This document shows, in pieces, positions 1 to 13,700 of a stretch of DNA of 64,000 nucleotides. A model generated the notes under the pieces. That model saw only the letters and a program-made list of their open reading frames with translations, was not told the origin of the DNA and searched no databases. Position 1 is the stretch's first letter. Every line of letters starts with the position of its first letter. The position numbers and the translations under genes are program-made. Source of the stretch: Symbiodinium sp. CCMP2592 (lineage: Eukaryota; Sar; Dinophyceae; Suessiales; Symbiodiniaceae). The stretch is taken from assembly GCA_905221615.1 (NCBI GenBank), contig CAJNDT010000001.1, positions 3,158,765 through 3,222,764 of the forward strand, read 5' to 3'.

Positions 1-608
1 GTCGTCAAGCCAGTCTCGTTGATACGCTCCTCCATGATATCATCTATAAAACAACAAAGAAAAACGATGCAATAAAGTAATACATACCGATGTGCTACTG
101 AAAGGCCCCAAAGCATGCACCTAAGTTTCCAGCTTTGCAGGCTCTTCCCCCAGCCCGTGCGGTTTGCCGACTCTACGCAAGTCACATCACGGTGCAGTTG
201 CAGGGACCTCGGCCATGCTAGGAATTCCAGAGGACAAGACTAGCAGGCTCGTGGTCGTGCCCTTCAGCGAAAAACCATGCATCTCTGACGAGTTGACAAG
301 TCTTGACAATCTCGAAACGATGGTGGACTCCATACCCAAAACGCCAGGCGCGGTGTGCGCTTCTGCAGCTCTACAACTGCCAAGAGCCATCAAACCTAGG
401 GCTTTTTGTCCAAACCCTGAAGCAACCCTCTCAGGTTTAGGGCCTTTAGGAATGGATGAAGCCCAAGACCTGTCCGCGAGTGCACAAGGTAGCAAGAATC
501 CCGTTCTCGCGGGGTTACACGCCTTTGCCATCTAGCAGCTTCTCCATCGGATTCCCTGCTAAGACCAAGAATTGGCAACGGGAACAGCAGGTCGTGCCAT
601 TACCGAGA

Positions 609-782
609 GGACCTGAGCGAGAGAGCAAGAGAGAAAGAGAGAGAGAGACACGGAGGGAGGGAGGAAGAGAGTGAAGGAGAGAGGGAGGGAGCGAGGGAGA
701 GGGGAGGGGAAAGAAAGGTAGAGGGAGAGGAGACTGAGAAGAGACTGAGAGACAGAGAGACAGAGAGAGAGAGAGAGAGGGC
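609..782. repeat. GA-rich purine microsatellite
   Basis: The plus strand is almost purely purine, with GAGA, GGGA and AGAGAC units of irregular register. It generates spurious Ser/Leu-rich open frames on the minus strand. Confidence 0.9.
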
Positions 783-3700
783 CAATCGCAAAATTAACAT
801 AATCAAAGGACCGAGCAATTGAGCAGCACTTGGATCCCGGCCCATTGGGCCCGGCTTGGTCATGGGTTTGTAGGACTGGCACGGCATCGCTTGCAAACAG
901 CAAACTCTTGCCGGAAGAAAAGTCCACTAACATCACAGACGATCTGAAGAGCCGAATGAGGCCGACAAGTGGCCGAAGGACAAACCACCGGAACAGCCTT
1001 CGTCAGAACGGGAGCTCTCGAGTGCCCTGAACCCAAACCCGCGCCTGAAGGAATTTCAGCTGCCTTGCATTGATGGCACCTTTCTGCCTTTCACGAATTT
1101 TTTCAACCTCGGAAGCGATCCGGTCTCGGGAGAATCGCTTCGGCTGGGGGAAGTTGCTACAGTGCGAGGCTCGTCCTGTGATGAGTTAGTGGCTTCTGTC
1201 AGGCCAAATTTTGAAGGGACAGACGCTTGCCACCCCCCTGGTCCGAAACAAAGAAGGACAGCCAGATTACTTGAGACCTCAATCTCCGAGTCTGCTGCCG
1301 CATCCATCGGGTCCATAGCTGTCATCTCAATCAGAGCGACAGCTGCCATGACAGGGGCCTCGTATGCTGCCAGCTCGGGAATCGTATCCATGTGCAACAC
1401 CCTGGGCTGAGAACCACCGGGCAAAGCGAACACCTGGTGAGCACATCGGGCTTCTGGCCCTACCAAGCCCAGCGACGCAGTGAACGGCCACGACGCCTGT
1501 GTCCGCCTTGGCAGGTAGGGACCCGTGAACTCAACTCAGGATGCGCAGACAATGTCGGAAGTACGGAGATCTTCTTGCACTGGGATTCTGTGAGCCAGAT
1601 GCTGCATGAACAAGGAAGCTTACAAGCTGTGCACCGCCACACTGCCGTCGGGGACCTGTTTGGATCTATGACTCGCACCATTTCCCATTCCAGACTACGG
1701 AAGACCGTGCAAGGACAAATCAGGTAGCGGACCAAAGACATCCAAAGACCAAAGAGGGCTCGCGCTCAGACAAGAACCGTCAAGTTCTGAGGCCAAGGTG
1801 CCGGGTCCTTTGGTCGGTATCTTTGGCAAATCAGGCCTCAATGCCAAGGTCATGCAAAACAGGTCCAGAAATCCCTGGTAGAGATTGGTAGACTTTGAGT
1901 TCCTTCAAGCCCGAGTTTGTGGAGAAACATGCAGGGAGGCTTCAAGCCTCAGACTCGTGAGCCCACAAGTCCAGCTCACTGGTAAGACCTATCAACCTCT
2001 GTATAAGCTCGAGCTATGTCCCTGTCCCGACTTTCTGCCAAGGCACCGTTCCATTTTTGAATTAGCTCCTCGCGTCCGGTGGTGCAGTGGCAAAAGAAGG
2101 AGCCGTGATTAAAAAAAGGATACCTACTGTAGCTGGACCTCGCGCGGAGTCCATCGCTCTGTTGCAGCCCATCGCCCCAGCTATGCGACAACTTCAGATA
2201 CCAAGTCTGACACAACACCGCTCCGGCCTCCGGTGGTGCTGCACCATCCGGGAAGGTCATTTCATGGACCTGGTCAAGGGCATGAGTCTTGGAACGGAAC
2301 TGCTGCAAGCGGGGATGGTGTCTGAGGGCTAGATCTCTGTCTTGACTGTAGCCACGCGCTTGGGTGCGCCAACATGTGCAGCAACATCGTGGCTGGCGTG
2401 CCTCAATACCTTCTCTTTCAAAAAGCTCGGGTGAGTATGTGGGCTCACAAGTTCGTACCTCGCGCCCGAGACAGCAAAGAAGCAAGATGCAAGCCATGAA
2501 GAACTCGAACAACCGCATGGGACAAGAAGTTTGGATGACCCTACATGGCAGCTCCAATCTGCTCTTCTTCACGGTCACCTGCATCTCCCTGAGGATTGTG
2601 TCTCTTGAAGCTCTCTGTCTCTCAGCTCAAGGCCAGAGTGGATGCTCTCCAGACCCCTGGTAGGAACTAGAGATACCTGAGTCAACTAAACAGCGTGGGG
2701 CACGACATCAGTGACCCCCAGCTGCTTGAGCTCTCGCACATACCTCGGTTACCGAGGCTTCGAGGGCTCTCATAGGCTCTCATGGGCTCTCCAAGCTCAG
2801 AGGGTAAATCCACTGCATTCACACAACAGCTTGGGCAGCGAGAGACATGCAAAGCTCCAGGCATGTGCGAGTTCTCGTCACACGGGGCATCCATGATGAC
2901 GATCTTGAACTTGCCTCTAGTCGAAACTGCGAAAGATGAAATGACGGCCGGGGCTGCTTTCGCGCTCAAGGTCCAAGGTTGGCAAGGAACCTGCCCGCCC
3001 TCAGACGCTACAGCCGAGGCCGGTGCCATACTCAACCAGGCGCGTCCGGATCTCCCCTGCCACCACCATCGTGGCCTTAAAGGGGACATTTGAGCTACGA
3101 GCTCAATCAAACCCAGCCAGCTGTTCGTGCAACCGAAGTTCACGGTAGCATAGTGAGGTCCCAGAGTCATGACTCTTTATATTGGTCTCCTGCATATTCA
3201 AAGGACTGGCCTTTCGTCATCATGCTATTGAACCATTGAACCATGCTTTCCGGCATGTGTAGCTGCCGGATGCCAGTCCCAAGCTCCCGAACTCTATTTC
3301 CTAGTACTTCCTGATGCTTGCAACACGCAGGTGTCGGTTCTGTCTTTGCACCACAATGAACATGCATTTCCAGGCATGCTAGATGGCGAGAACTCATGAA
3401 GCTCAAAGCAGCCGCAGCCGTCCTGTCGAAAGCCGTTAGTGAGTATCAGCCCCGAGCACTACCTCGCCTCGCCTTCTTTATCTGCACACCCTACTTCAGC
3501 TCGAAACAGGGCAACACGGTACAGGTTTCAACCTGCCTCTTCCTTTCATTCATTTCGTCTTGTTTGCAAGGAAGAGGCAGTTGTACTGCACAGGCAGGCA
3601 AAACGTACATCTATCTTAGTTCTGCCTAGGGTCTCTGAACCTGCGTTGAGCCTGGACTCTGCGTTTCGTCTTCGGCTTCTTACAGGTGGGCCTTTCTCTC

Positions 3701-5582
3701 CTGCTTTCTTCGCCAACACGGCATACGGGCCAAAGTAGCAAACTTACACCCCAGCGCATTGACGTTCACTGGCCGATCTCTTTGCAGAAAACTGTCCGGT
3801 CCCTCTGCCGGTGGGCCGGCTGAACAGCTCAACAAGGTTGCACAAGGGGTTCAAGGAGACACTCGTCTCTTTGGCATGGAACGCGCTCAACGGGGTTGGG
3901 TAAGAATTCTTGCCTACTTACCCAACTCCAAACATGTTGAATGGTTTAGGGTGCTTCGTCCGCCCCCGTTCAGTCTTTGGCAGCTGCCTTAACACTACAA
4001 ACATGCATTGCGGCCACCTGATAGGGCGGGAAGGTAGACCACCGTGTGGATTGCAGGGACAGGTGATTGAGAGATCAGAGAAGTTCTTGGTGGACGGTCT
4101 CAACCGTCCAACTGCAAAGGCACCCCCAGCATCTGGCAAGGACGGCACAGGTCCGAACGAATCCCGGAGCCCCCACAATTGGCCTCAATGTCACGACGGA
4201 CTTGGGCCAAAATGGTTACTCTCTCTGTCTCTCTCTCATTCTGTTGCTCTCGCTCGCCGCTCGCTCTCTGTCCCCCTATCTCCTTGATAATCACGCTTCC
4301 ACCTCGTGGTGACTCTGCAAGTCTGGATTCTGGATCGCAGGTCATGACCGGGGCACAGACCCATTGACACCCCAGCGCAGGCTAAGCAATGCAGCCTGAG
4401 CCGGATCAGTGCGTCAGTGCCAGGGAAGATGTTTAGAGGAATCGTGGCACCTCTGGAACATGATTGTCATGCGAAGCACTCGAAAGTTCAGGTGTCCCGA
4501 GGTGCGCCTCAGATGTCTTAGCCCGTCGTTCCAAGCACATTCTACGAGCATAGCGAGTCCAAACTGAAAGATCCTCACGTCTTTGCAGAAGCTGGGAGCA
4601 GAAACCATCACTACTGTCACTGATGTAGAACCTGTGCCTAGAACGACATGTGCTCCTGAGATGCCGACCGCCTTCTTACCACTGGGAGCCCCGAGCCTCT
4701 CGGTGACCATGGTTCGTTTTGCAGTCGATCATTCTTGTTGAACTTATTGCTCTTCCTGAGTACTAATCTATCGATAAAAACATACTATCTACATATATAT
4801 GTACACCTGCTTTCATGAAGACAGCTGCACAGATCCATCCTAGAGACAAGACCACACAACGCCAGCACATCATGCGGTCAAAAACATCGTTGTATATGTA
4901 CATATATATATATATGCACTCTCTCTGACTATCAACATCATTGTTGCAACTCTTCTTTACCTCCCACTCAACCAGAAGCCAACTGTGCTCGCAGCAATGG
5001 ATGCTTCCAATCCTTGCTTCCCTTACTCCGGGTTTTGACCTTTGTACTGGGAAGCCGTGCAAGCTGGAAGGCTTGTCTTCGGACAAATCGCTTCTTTGCA
5101 GACATGATGCCTAATGCCTTGAACCCTCTGATATGTCTCGCCCTTGCAAGTGCACCCGTGATGATGCAGCAAGGAAGAACATGGAAGAACTTGCTCACAA
5201 CTCCGTTCGATTGCTGTGGCCCTGCTCTTTGATTCGGCTCTCGCGCCTCCACTTTCTGGCCTTTGTCCTCCGTTTTGATGATTGGCTACTTTAGGCTCGT
5301 CCCCGCGAGCATCACGTCCCAGCAGAGTGAAGCTTTGCTTGTGTGGCCGGCCTCGAAAACTGAAAGGCTCTGATTGTCGTTGCAAGGGGCACCCTCCACT
5401 TCAGTTTGCAGCCGGAGCGGTGTTTCCATTGAGACGGAGTTGCATTGCGCGACGGCGATTTACCGGTCCTTTCAAGATCGGCCCGAAGACGAGGCACTCA
5501 ACCTATCGAGCGCTCAGCCAGGCTTCCTCTATAGACCCGTGGCCCTTCATGCTTCAAAACACTTTCGGGTTCAGGTTTCAGG

Positions 5583-5650
5583 CTCAGGGTTTAACATTCG
5601 GGATTTAGGGTTTAGCGATCACACAAAGTTTAGGATTTAGGATTTAGGCT
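5583..5650 (+). repeat. Degenerate telomere-like TTTAGG repeats
   Basis: Several degraded TTTAGGG-like units (GATTTAGGGTTTAG, then TTTAGGATTTAGGATTTAGG) occur in a row. TTTAGGG is the plant and dinoflagellate telomere unit. Similar scattered CCTAAACC words appear near 54,530 and 57,470. Interpreted as interstitial, not as a chromosome end. Confidence 0.55.
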
Positions 5651-5769
5651 ATGCAAACCTGGAACTCAAAACTGCAAGCCTCCGGACTAGGAAAGATAAA
5701 ACCTCGCGTCCCCGGGCCTGTCGGCTTCGGGCTCGCGCGGGAATTGACCTCACCATCCGGGCTGTGAGG

Positions 5770-5836
5770 ATTTCTTAGCTGAGGGATCCCTCTCCCTCTT
5801 AAGGGGCCCCTTAGGGATCCCTCTTAAAGGGGTCCC
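5770..5836. repeat. Short palindromic GGGATCCCT cluster
   Basis: The self-complementary word AGGGATCCCT occurs twice with AAGGGGCCCCTT between, giving a compact multi-palindrome. No gene is attached to it. It may be the degraded end of a small transposon. Confidence 0.5.
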
Positions 5837-7329
5837 GTCGTGCACTACCTAGCAGGTTGCCTCCGGCGCGCAATGGCCTCCTTATGTGATCTCACACATC
5901 TGCGCCAAAATGGTCCAGAACTGCGACCAGGCAGCGAAGGCCATCGGCGGACCTCCTCCCGCGAGGGCTTGAGCCGTGAAGCGAAGCGGAAGCGCAGCGG
6001 CGATGCAAAAAGGGGCAAAGACGGGAGGTGAGAAATCCCAACCATGGGAATCTCAAGATCAGGGACTCAGGGACTCAGCGCTTCTAGGTCCGGTATACAT
6101 GGCCCGGCACTTGTGTTACAAGCAGAGCACAACATAGCGCAACTCGGGCTACGAAGATTTGTGTCAAAGCAGGTGCGATTAGGAAGGCTGGTGACAGCTA
6201 GGACGCAAGCGTCGGAGGCTCAGACTTCGCCCGCTCATGGAGGGCAATCCTGAAACATCTCGGAAAGCCTCTACAGACGTCAACACCTAGAAACAAAAAA
6301 AACATAACTTTAGCTCCCCTCAAGTCTGACGTTGCCGAAGTTGAAACTGAATCCGTGAGATTCGAAGTCGCGTCTCATGCCGGACATGCAAGATGTCGTC
6401 GTGTAAACAACTGTCCGGAACACACAGTCTTATCCACTGCCTTCCAGCCAAAGGTCATCTGGTTCGTTCGCACCATTCAAGATTGCAGATGAGTGGGCCC
6501 GGTGGCGGCAAAAGAGGAAGACGGAAGACATGGTTCTTAGCTAAACGAGTACAAATTTGGCGGTTTGGAAGTAGTAGGTAGTAGGCTTAACGAGCACGAC
6601 TGTCTCCCTCCGACTTCATGCTGCAGGGCGGGCATCACGGCAGTCCGGCAGCGCTCAGGCATGGGACCGGATTTTCCCGCACAGTTCGTTAGCGTGGCAG
6701 TGCTCTGCACTGCTTCGAGCAGTGGCCCAATCGTCTGGCCATTTTCAGCCGGGCATGTGCACCACTCGAACTCGATCTCTATTTCGACAAAACCTTTTTG
6801 TAGGGCTCAGGGCTCTGGAGGGGGCTCTCTGCTGTTTTGAAGGAGGTGTACATGCCTGTTCCAATTTGAATCCTACGACCGTCTGCCCGAGATACAAAGG
6901 CATCAAATTCCTTGAGGAGCCAGCTTGGGCATCAGCTGAGATCTTTGCCCTGCAGCACAGGGCGCAGGTCCTGTCTCCATGAGTCGTGTGCTACGGAGCA
7001 TTTCTCTGCCAAACGACCCTGCAGCCACAGCCGCAGCAAAAACATTCTTTACAGATAAGCAGAGGCATTCTCATCGTTTAGCACTTCCTTACCGAAAGTC
7101 AAGATAGCATGCTTTGGTATATTGCAGCCTGGTCTGGTATCGGAGATATAAGTGACAAAGTACTTCACAATACTGTCTTGTCAAACTCTGACGCAAGGCT
7201 GCTCCCCTACCAAGCACAAAGATGGCCTGCGGAAAGCCAGCGGCCTCCAAGACGCTGCAGCTGAAGCTGAACCTGTCCCGGGTGCAAAGTTGTGTCTCTA
7301 GTAATACTTCATTAGCAACGTTCTCATAG

Positions 7330-7394
7330 CAAATAGCAGTAGTAGCAGTAGCCGTAGTACAAGTAGCAGTAGTAGTAGTAGTAGTAGTAGTAGC

Positions 7395-7429
<35 letters not shown>

Positions 7430-7437
7430 CAGTAGTC

Positions 7438-7515
<78 letters not shown>

Positions 7516-7760
7516 TAGTAGTAGTAGCGATAGTCGAAGTAGCAATAGTAGAAGTAGCAGTAGTAGAAGTAGCAGTAGTAGTAGCAGTAGTAGTAGCAGC
7601 AGTAGTAGTAGTAGTAGCAGTAGCAGTAGCAATAGCAGTAGCAGTAGTAGTAGTAGTAGTAGTAGTAGTAGAAGCAGTAGTGGAAGTAGCAGCAGTAGCA
7701 GTAGTAGTAATAGGAGTAGCAGTAGTAGGAAAAAACAGCAGTAGTAGTAGGGCCAGTAGG
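7330..7760. repeat. Long (AGT)n trinucleotide microsatellite
   Basis: More than 400 bases of nearly uninterrupted AGT/TAG/GTA units with occasional AGC. The Leu-run and Tyr-run open frame on the minus strand is a product of the repeat and not a gene. Confidence 0.95.
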
Positions 7761-7770
7761 ATTAGTAGGA

Positions 7771-10700
7771 TTTCAGCCCTCGGGGCTCGGAGGCCTCGTC
7801 GAGGACTTCTTGCTGCCTCGCCAGGTCACCGGAAAGGCCGGGAAGCTCCTGCGATTCATCTCTCAGGTTTTGGGCTTAGAATTTAAAGTTGGGGATTCAG
7901 AGCACGGGGTCATCTGCACTGCCAACACTGCTGCCATTCCTGGCGAAACGAAGCCTCTCAGTAACATCCGACCACCTCTCGGAATGTCCCCAAAAGCCCC
8001 TGCAAGCCTCGCCGAGCCGCTTCTGGGCCTCCTCGCGGCAGAGTTTGCGAAGCCTCGAGGCGAAGTCGAAGAGCAAAGGGTCAACGAAAATTCTGGTCTG
8101 CCGGAATATCAGATGCTACTAGTACTCCAGGCTACCATCCACCAAATGCAATCCCGCCTCTTCTTGTGCACTTGCGGAGCTGTGTTTGTGGTCAGCGATG
8201 CGGTGGTCACCGGCAGGCAGGTGCTGGTGTCGCTTCCGCTGTTGTTGCCGCCGCTGCTGCTGGCACTGCCACTGCGTTTTCTTCGCACACGCACAGCTCA
8301 GACGTCCGTAATGCGCCTGCTCCCTAGAGGTTCGCGTGAATTTTAGGAGACGTCCCCATCGTGTTCCGTCTTGACAAGATAGTTGCACTTTACGATGGAA
8401 CTGAGTGCTATCCCTCCATATGGGAGTGCAGCTAGTGCGAGCTTACTGCACTGGGATGCCGATAAAGACTGTGTCCATGGCATATGCAAGTATGAACCTG
8501 GATAAATAATGGAACGAGAAACAGTTTCCATGAGGGAGGGAGAGATCCATGGGACAACAGAAGCAATAATGCACAGCGACTGCCCGAGAGACTCTTCTTT
8601 CTGATCTTCTGATCTTCTGCCACCTCTTCTGCAAGGCAGAAGCTCACCAGCAGGTGGGCACCGTACAAGAGGCTTGTGGGTCTTGCCATTCGCGCATCAC
8701 CAGGGGCTCCCGTTCATGAGTCCACCAAGTTTGCTCCTTCGCCGGATGGATCGTCTTTGTGGTTGCGTGTCCTCGCATTGCGGTCTCCACCTTAAGTAGC
8801 CTGGCTGCCTGGCCCCACTCAGAGGTCTTGCCGCTTGCTTCTTGGCATTCACATGGATCTGAGAGCTTGGGTGGGCTTCCGATCCACACACTAACATGTA
8901 GACCTGCTGGCCAACTTGCTTCCCGACACCAGTGTGTGTGTGTGGCACTTCAGGGATTGCTTTAGCTTTTGTGCCGTGCAGCAGGGTTCGGAGCAGTATC
9001 ACCACCCAAAACCACGGCCACGAATCCCATCCTAGGGAGCTGCGGACAAGTGATCGCCGTGCTGAATCGGCCTTGCATGGACCCCTTCTCCATCTATTTC
9101 AAGCTTACTGCCCGTAGCCCTGGGCCCTCTGGGCCCCGGGCTGTGGCAGTTGCGGGAGCCGCTCCATCCGATCGAAGCAGCTCTGCAACCTCCGGGACTC
9201 CATGCTAGGAGTCGCGCAGCTAGACAGCTGGGCTACAATCAGCGGTGCTCCGTCTCTTAATCGTGGCTTTCGCCTTCCTCGCACAAATCACTCGGCGGCT
9301 GTGGTCGCGTGTTGGTGTGAGTTCGACTTCATCGCTAGGCCAGCATTGAAAATTTTAGGAGAAAGAACCATTGCGTCGCAGCTTGTTCTTGTCAAGCTGC
9401 TTTCTAATGGCGGTGTGAAGACCCACTCGAAATTATCAAGAGACTTGCTCGTCGCGCCTTTCTTCCTGCGTCCCCAAGCGTCGAGACACCATCTCCATTC
9501 GGACCTGCTTGGTCATGGAAAGCTCACAGGTCCAAATAACATGCAGACTCTGCACTCGCCATGCGGGGTGCACGGGCAACCCAGCTGTATCCAAAGCGGC
9601 TGTATGTCCTTTCATCCAACGAGTTCCCGCACCTCAAACTCCTGCAGCTTTCCTGCCCGTTCGGCGGCGTCCGCAGCTTGCAGCCTTAAATATGAGATCT
9701 CGGGTAGCATAGGTGCGGCATGCCACAACACTACCTCCAGGCGAACCCCGGGCATCCGACTCTTGTTGGCGGCAAAGCTGTGGCACCTCGCAAACGACGT
9801 AAAAAGGCGACTTGGACCGGTCTTGATGACTCTTGAAGCAATGCGACCCCCGCTTGCGTGGAAGCTCTGCCAATGGCCTTTTTCAATGAAGCCCAGAACC
9901 CTGAACTGTGCCTGCTGCTCTAGCTCTGCCAAAGAAATCAGCAAGCGCTCCTGCACCAAGCAGTTTCAGTTCAATCAGACCTTTGCCAGGCATGAGCAGT
10001 GGTGCTGCTCACGCTTGGCCGGCATCCGGCGGCATGCGCCCGCTAGGCAATTGCTACGGAATGACATTCAAAAGATTCCTCAAAAGGACACTTTTCACAG
10101 TCGTTGACACGAGCGAGCCAGCGAGACGGAGAAAGGGCACGGAACGAGGCCCGGAGAGACAGAGAAAGAACCTAGAGGTGTTCTGGTCGATGCCAGTTAA
10201 TTATCACTCATCAAGAAACCGTACGTAGCACATCAACACTCTGCAAGGTGGAGTCAGCATTTCATACACATGCACTCCAACGACATGGATCAGTCGCGCA
10301 GCTCTAGGCCGTGAGGTTGCATTTTCTCGCTGGCCGTTACCGCAAGGCCTCCACCAGGGTGCGCAGCTCAGCAGTGAAATCTTGGAGCACTTCCACCTGT
10401 GAGCACGTGGTCGCACTCCACGATTGCAGCATGCACGTGGCAAGAGGTGCCTGGCCGTCTGAGACTTAAATTGAAGTATGGGACGTGTGCGCATGCTTCT
10501 TTGTCACTGCGTGCCCTGTGGTTGCAAAATCATGTTCGCAGCAATATTTGCAGTCGCTCTGCACTGATCACCCGCGTTCGCGCCAACACCGGCTGGAGAC
10601 GACACGGCCTGAGCCGGTGCTGGATCGGCGGCCTGAATCTGCTCTGAGGGTGGCAGCTTGCGTATGGATGTGAATTAACAAAGGCATCTCGAGTGGCGCA

Positions 10701-13700
10701 AGGTTGCAGGCCTGCTACTGCTACGATATGGTAAGTTGCATCATTGTTGCATCCACAACGACTACATGCATGCACCTTCACGAGAACACTAGGTTCGCAT
10801 GTTTGGGCATCCGGCATGCTGCATCATGCTGCTATTGTACAACCACAAATACACACATCTCCTAGCTGTCCTAGATCCCTGAACATGAGCCGGATGCAAG
10901 GAGGAGACTCGCCTCAGAGTCTTCGAGACGCTTCGGTGATATGGGACTGCAGGCGCTGTCCTGCTCACGGCTGTGCACAATCCTTCCCTGACCCCGCATT
11001 CAACGACAAAGCAAGGCGTCAGGAAAGTTCAGAGCTCATCTCCTAAACTGACATCTTCCAGACAAGTGGGCAATGTCACACTCATCCTCGTGCTGCTTGG
11101 GTGGTGCCTTGGCAAGGGACAAATGCTGCGTGCGCGTTCCGCCTAATGTTGAACAAAGCTGCTAAGCGCAACACACAACTGAGGACTCCGACCAGTACAG
11201 GCCAGGAAATACCAGCATCAGCCGGTGACATGGACAAGTATGGGCAAGGGTCGAGTCCAGAGACAGCACAAACGCCTCGTATTCCACACTGACAGCCATC
11301 CGGAGATGGCCCGTCGGTGGAAGGACGACCGCGACTGCGAGAAACGATAGATAGGCCTTCTTAGACAAGTCGGCCTCTCAATCAAACCGGCCCAGTGCAG
11401 CCATCAGCTACACAAAAATGACATGCTTTGCTGCTTGTACTCGCGCGAATTGCAGGAATTGACACCACGTTTGATGGGTGCGAGTCATTCAGGTGTCCAA
11501 AAGCCTGGATTGAATTTCAGGCCCCATCGGCCCCATCCAGGGCCTGGGCCAAGACTGCCTTTGCAGCCTTTGCATACCCACACTATAGATGCAGGACAGA
11601 CCAGGGGTCAGAGCAAGCTCAGAGACAAACCCTAAAACCTCAATCTGAGAGACAACGCTCCAACCGAGCACAGATGGCACATGACGCCGGAATGACCGAG
11701 AATCGCAAGAACTCTAAGGACTGCTTGCGCTCAATTGAAGACGACCTACTTCTGACTGGATTACTCCTGGCGGTCCTACCGCTGACACGCAAGATGCACA
11801 TTAGAGCTCGCAGAAGCCTTGGCCCCGAGCGTCCAGCTGCGTCCGGAGCTCCTCCACTGCATCCGCCAGACCTTTCGTGCTATCCGCGATCCGGCCAGGG
11901 CTGTGTCCGCGGAGAGGAGGTGCAAGCGCTCGCCAGTCTTGCCTGTGACGCGAGCTTCCAGCGTCTCACCTCGGCGCGCGAGCTCGTTGCCGAGTACGAC
12001 TTGAGACAATCGATACATTGGACTGTGGTTCTTTCCTTCCTTGTCAAGAACCGCTGTGTTGCAAGATAGCTTCGATCTGGCTTGACGGAGGCTGCCATCT
12101 TTGCGTGATGTAATCCCGAATCGAGGCTCAAGATGGCATAAGTCGAACCCGACTGCCCAACCCGTCAAACCCAATCTGTTGTCTCAACTGCTCCTAGTGC
12201 CTAGTCACCTGGTCACGCTCAGTTGTATCATCCATCTGTTTTGGGTCAACATGTAGGTGATCGCGAGAAAGAAGTCTGGTTGCTAAATCTGGTTCAGCTT
12301 CATGTCACAGCAGATTCCCCCAGGTGAAGGTTTAGCGGTCTGAACACCATACAAGGCTCAACGAAACGCATCCCCTTTAAGCTGGTCGCTGAATGTGCTA
12401 GCGCTCCGCCGATGGACCTGGCTTCAAGGTGCGCAACTTCACAAACAATGCGAAACTATGGCCAGTCATGCAACGTGCTCGAAGTCATTCTGTTTCACAA
12501 CAGACATATCAGCCAATTCAGTCTGCCTGCATGGCTCACAGGCAGGGCTTTTCCGGCAGCTGCCTCATCCATCTGTGTGCGCAAAAGCCGCACTTCTGCT
12601 GACACCTGGCGCTTCCAAACGAGTTCTCATAGTTCTGTACTCGGGCGAGGTTTGATTTCGAAAACGAATTGAGGCTCCGGAGAGCGGGGACTGGCAGATG
12701 GTTTCGTGCTTTCTGATCTGCCGGAGTGTATCAGAAGCTCGCGCCCAACACAAAGCAAACTCTACCTCTAAAACTAAAGCTCTTCCACTTGAGTCCAGCG
12801 CAAGTGAAGCCGTGGGCATGTGTCACAATGCCACTGTCTAGAGCCAAAAAGAAAACTGTGCCTCCGAGGCCACTTCATGACGAAGCCTCGGATAAAGAGA
12901 CATAAATGACAAGAGCCGCATGGCGGAGCCCCTAAGGGTCCTTTCATGGCCTGCGGCTACCCGCCTGGACCACTACCATCTCTAGTATCTCTAGTCCATC
13001 TCGCTGTGCAATCCCAGGGGCTCTGCAAGAAGCGAGGTGTCAGCTCGAAGAGGCGATGAGGCAACTGACACAAGAAGGGGACACAGCGGAGTGCATCGCA
13101 TCGAAAGGCCCGGGACCCAGGGTTCGAAGAGGCCATGTCTTCCCAATTCCCTGCCTTCGACCAGCACACTCAGGACAGTACCGCAAACGTGAATCCTCCA
13201 AATATAATTAACCCTCATCCTAGCACCTCCGCTCAGAAGCACCAGCAACCCTTTCCCTTTGGCTTCGCAGTGGCCGACCTTCGGGTTTTCCGAAACCACG
13301 AACTACGCTCTGGGCTAGCAGTGACTGTCTCGCTCTGCACTGGAGAGCACACCTAGGCTCCGAAGATGGAGCGCCACTGGCTCTGTCTCCACGGGTGTCC
13401 TGTCACTTCGAGCTTGTTGCAGGACCTTGAGGCTGTGATGCGAGTCTTTCGTTCCGGACCCAAACTCTCTGAACGGACTTGCTTTCTCCGGCTCTGTCGA
13501 GATCTCCAGGCCTGGGTGCATCGCCAGGCTTGGCAGCTGCCTCCCAGGCCAACAGCCGAGACTCCAGCGCATCCTTGCAGTAGGGCGGGCAACGGGAACT
13601 AGCAGGATCTTCACGTCATGCGAAGCTGGAAAGCAAGCCACAGGTCACGCAAAAGACCTCGCCGCTCTGCAAGCACAGATGCCGGCCTCCAGGCGTCCTT

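Larger units (their letters stand above)
1..7320. other. Host intergenic or intronic DNA, no supported gene
   Basis: I found no reading frame here with a recognisable domain, consistent composition or paired splice signals. The open frames present are short, overlap on both strands and often lack an ATG start. Composition is mixed, near 50 percent GC, typical of spacer or intron DNA in a large dinoflagellate genome. Small simple repeats inside this stretch are listed separately. A TA-rich patch with TATATA runs lies near 4,790-4,915. Confidence 0.6.

Noticed and set aside
1976-2584. 202-codon minus-strand frame
   Set aside because: No motif, irregular Cys/Arg/Ser composition, no supporting splice or start signal.
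5583-5650. Chromosome end (telomere)
   Set aside because: Units are few and degenerate, and unique sequence continues on both sides.
7324-7632. Leu-run and Tyr-run protein on minus strand
   Set aside because: Translation of the AGT microsatellite.
9202-10107. 301-codon plus-strand frame
   Set aside because: Ser/Cys/Arg-rich with no motif, and the minus strand over the same bases carries better coiled-coil exon candidates.
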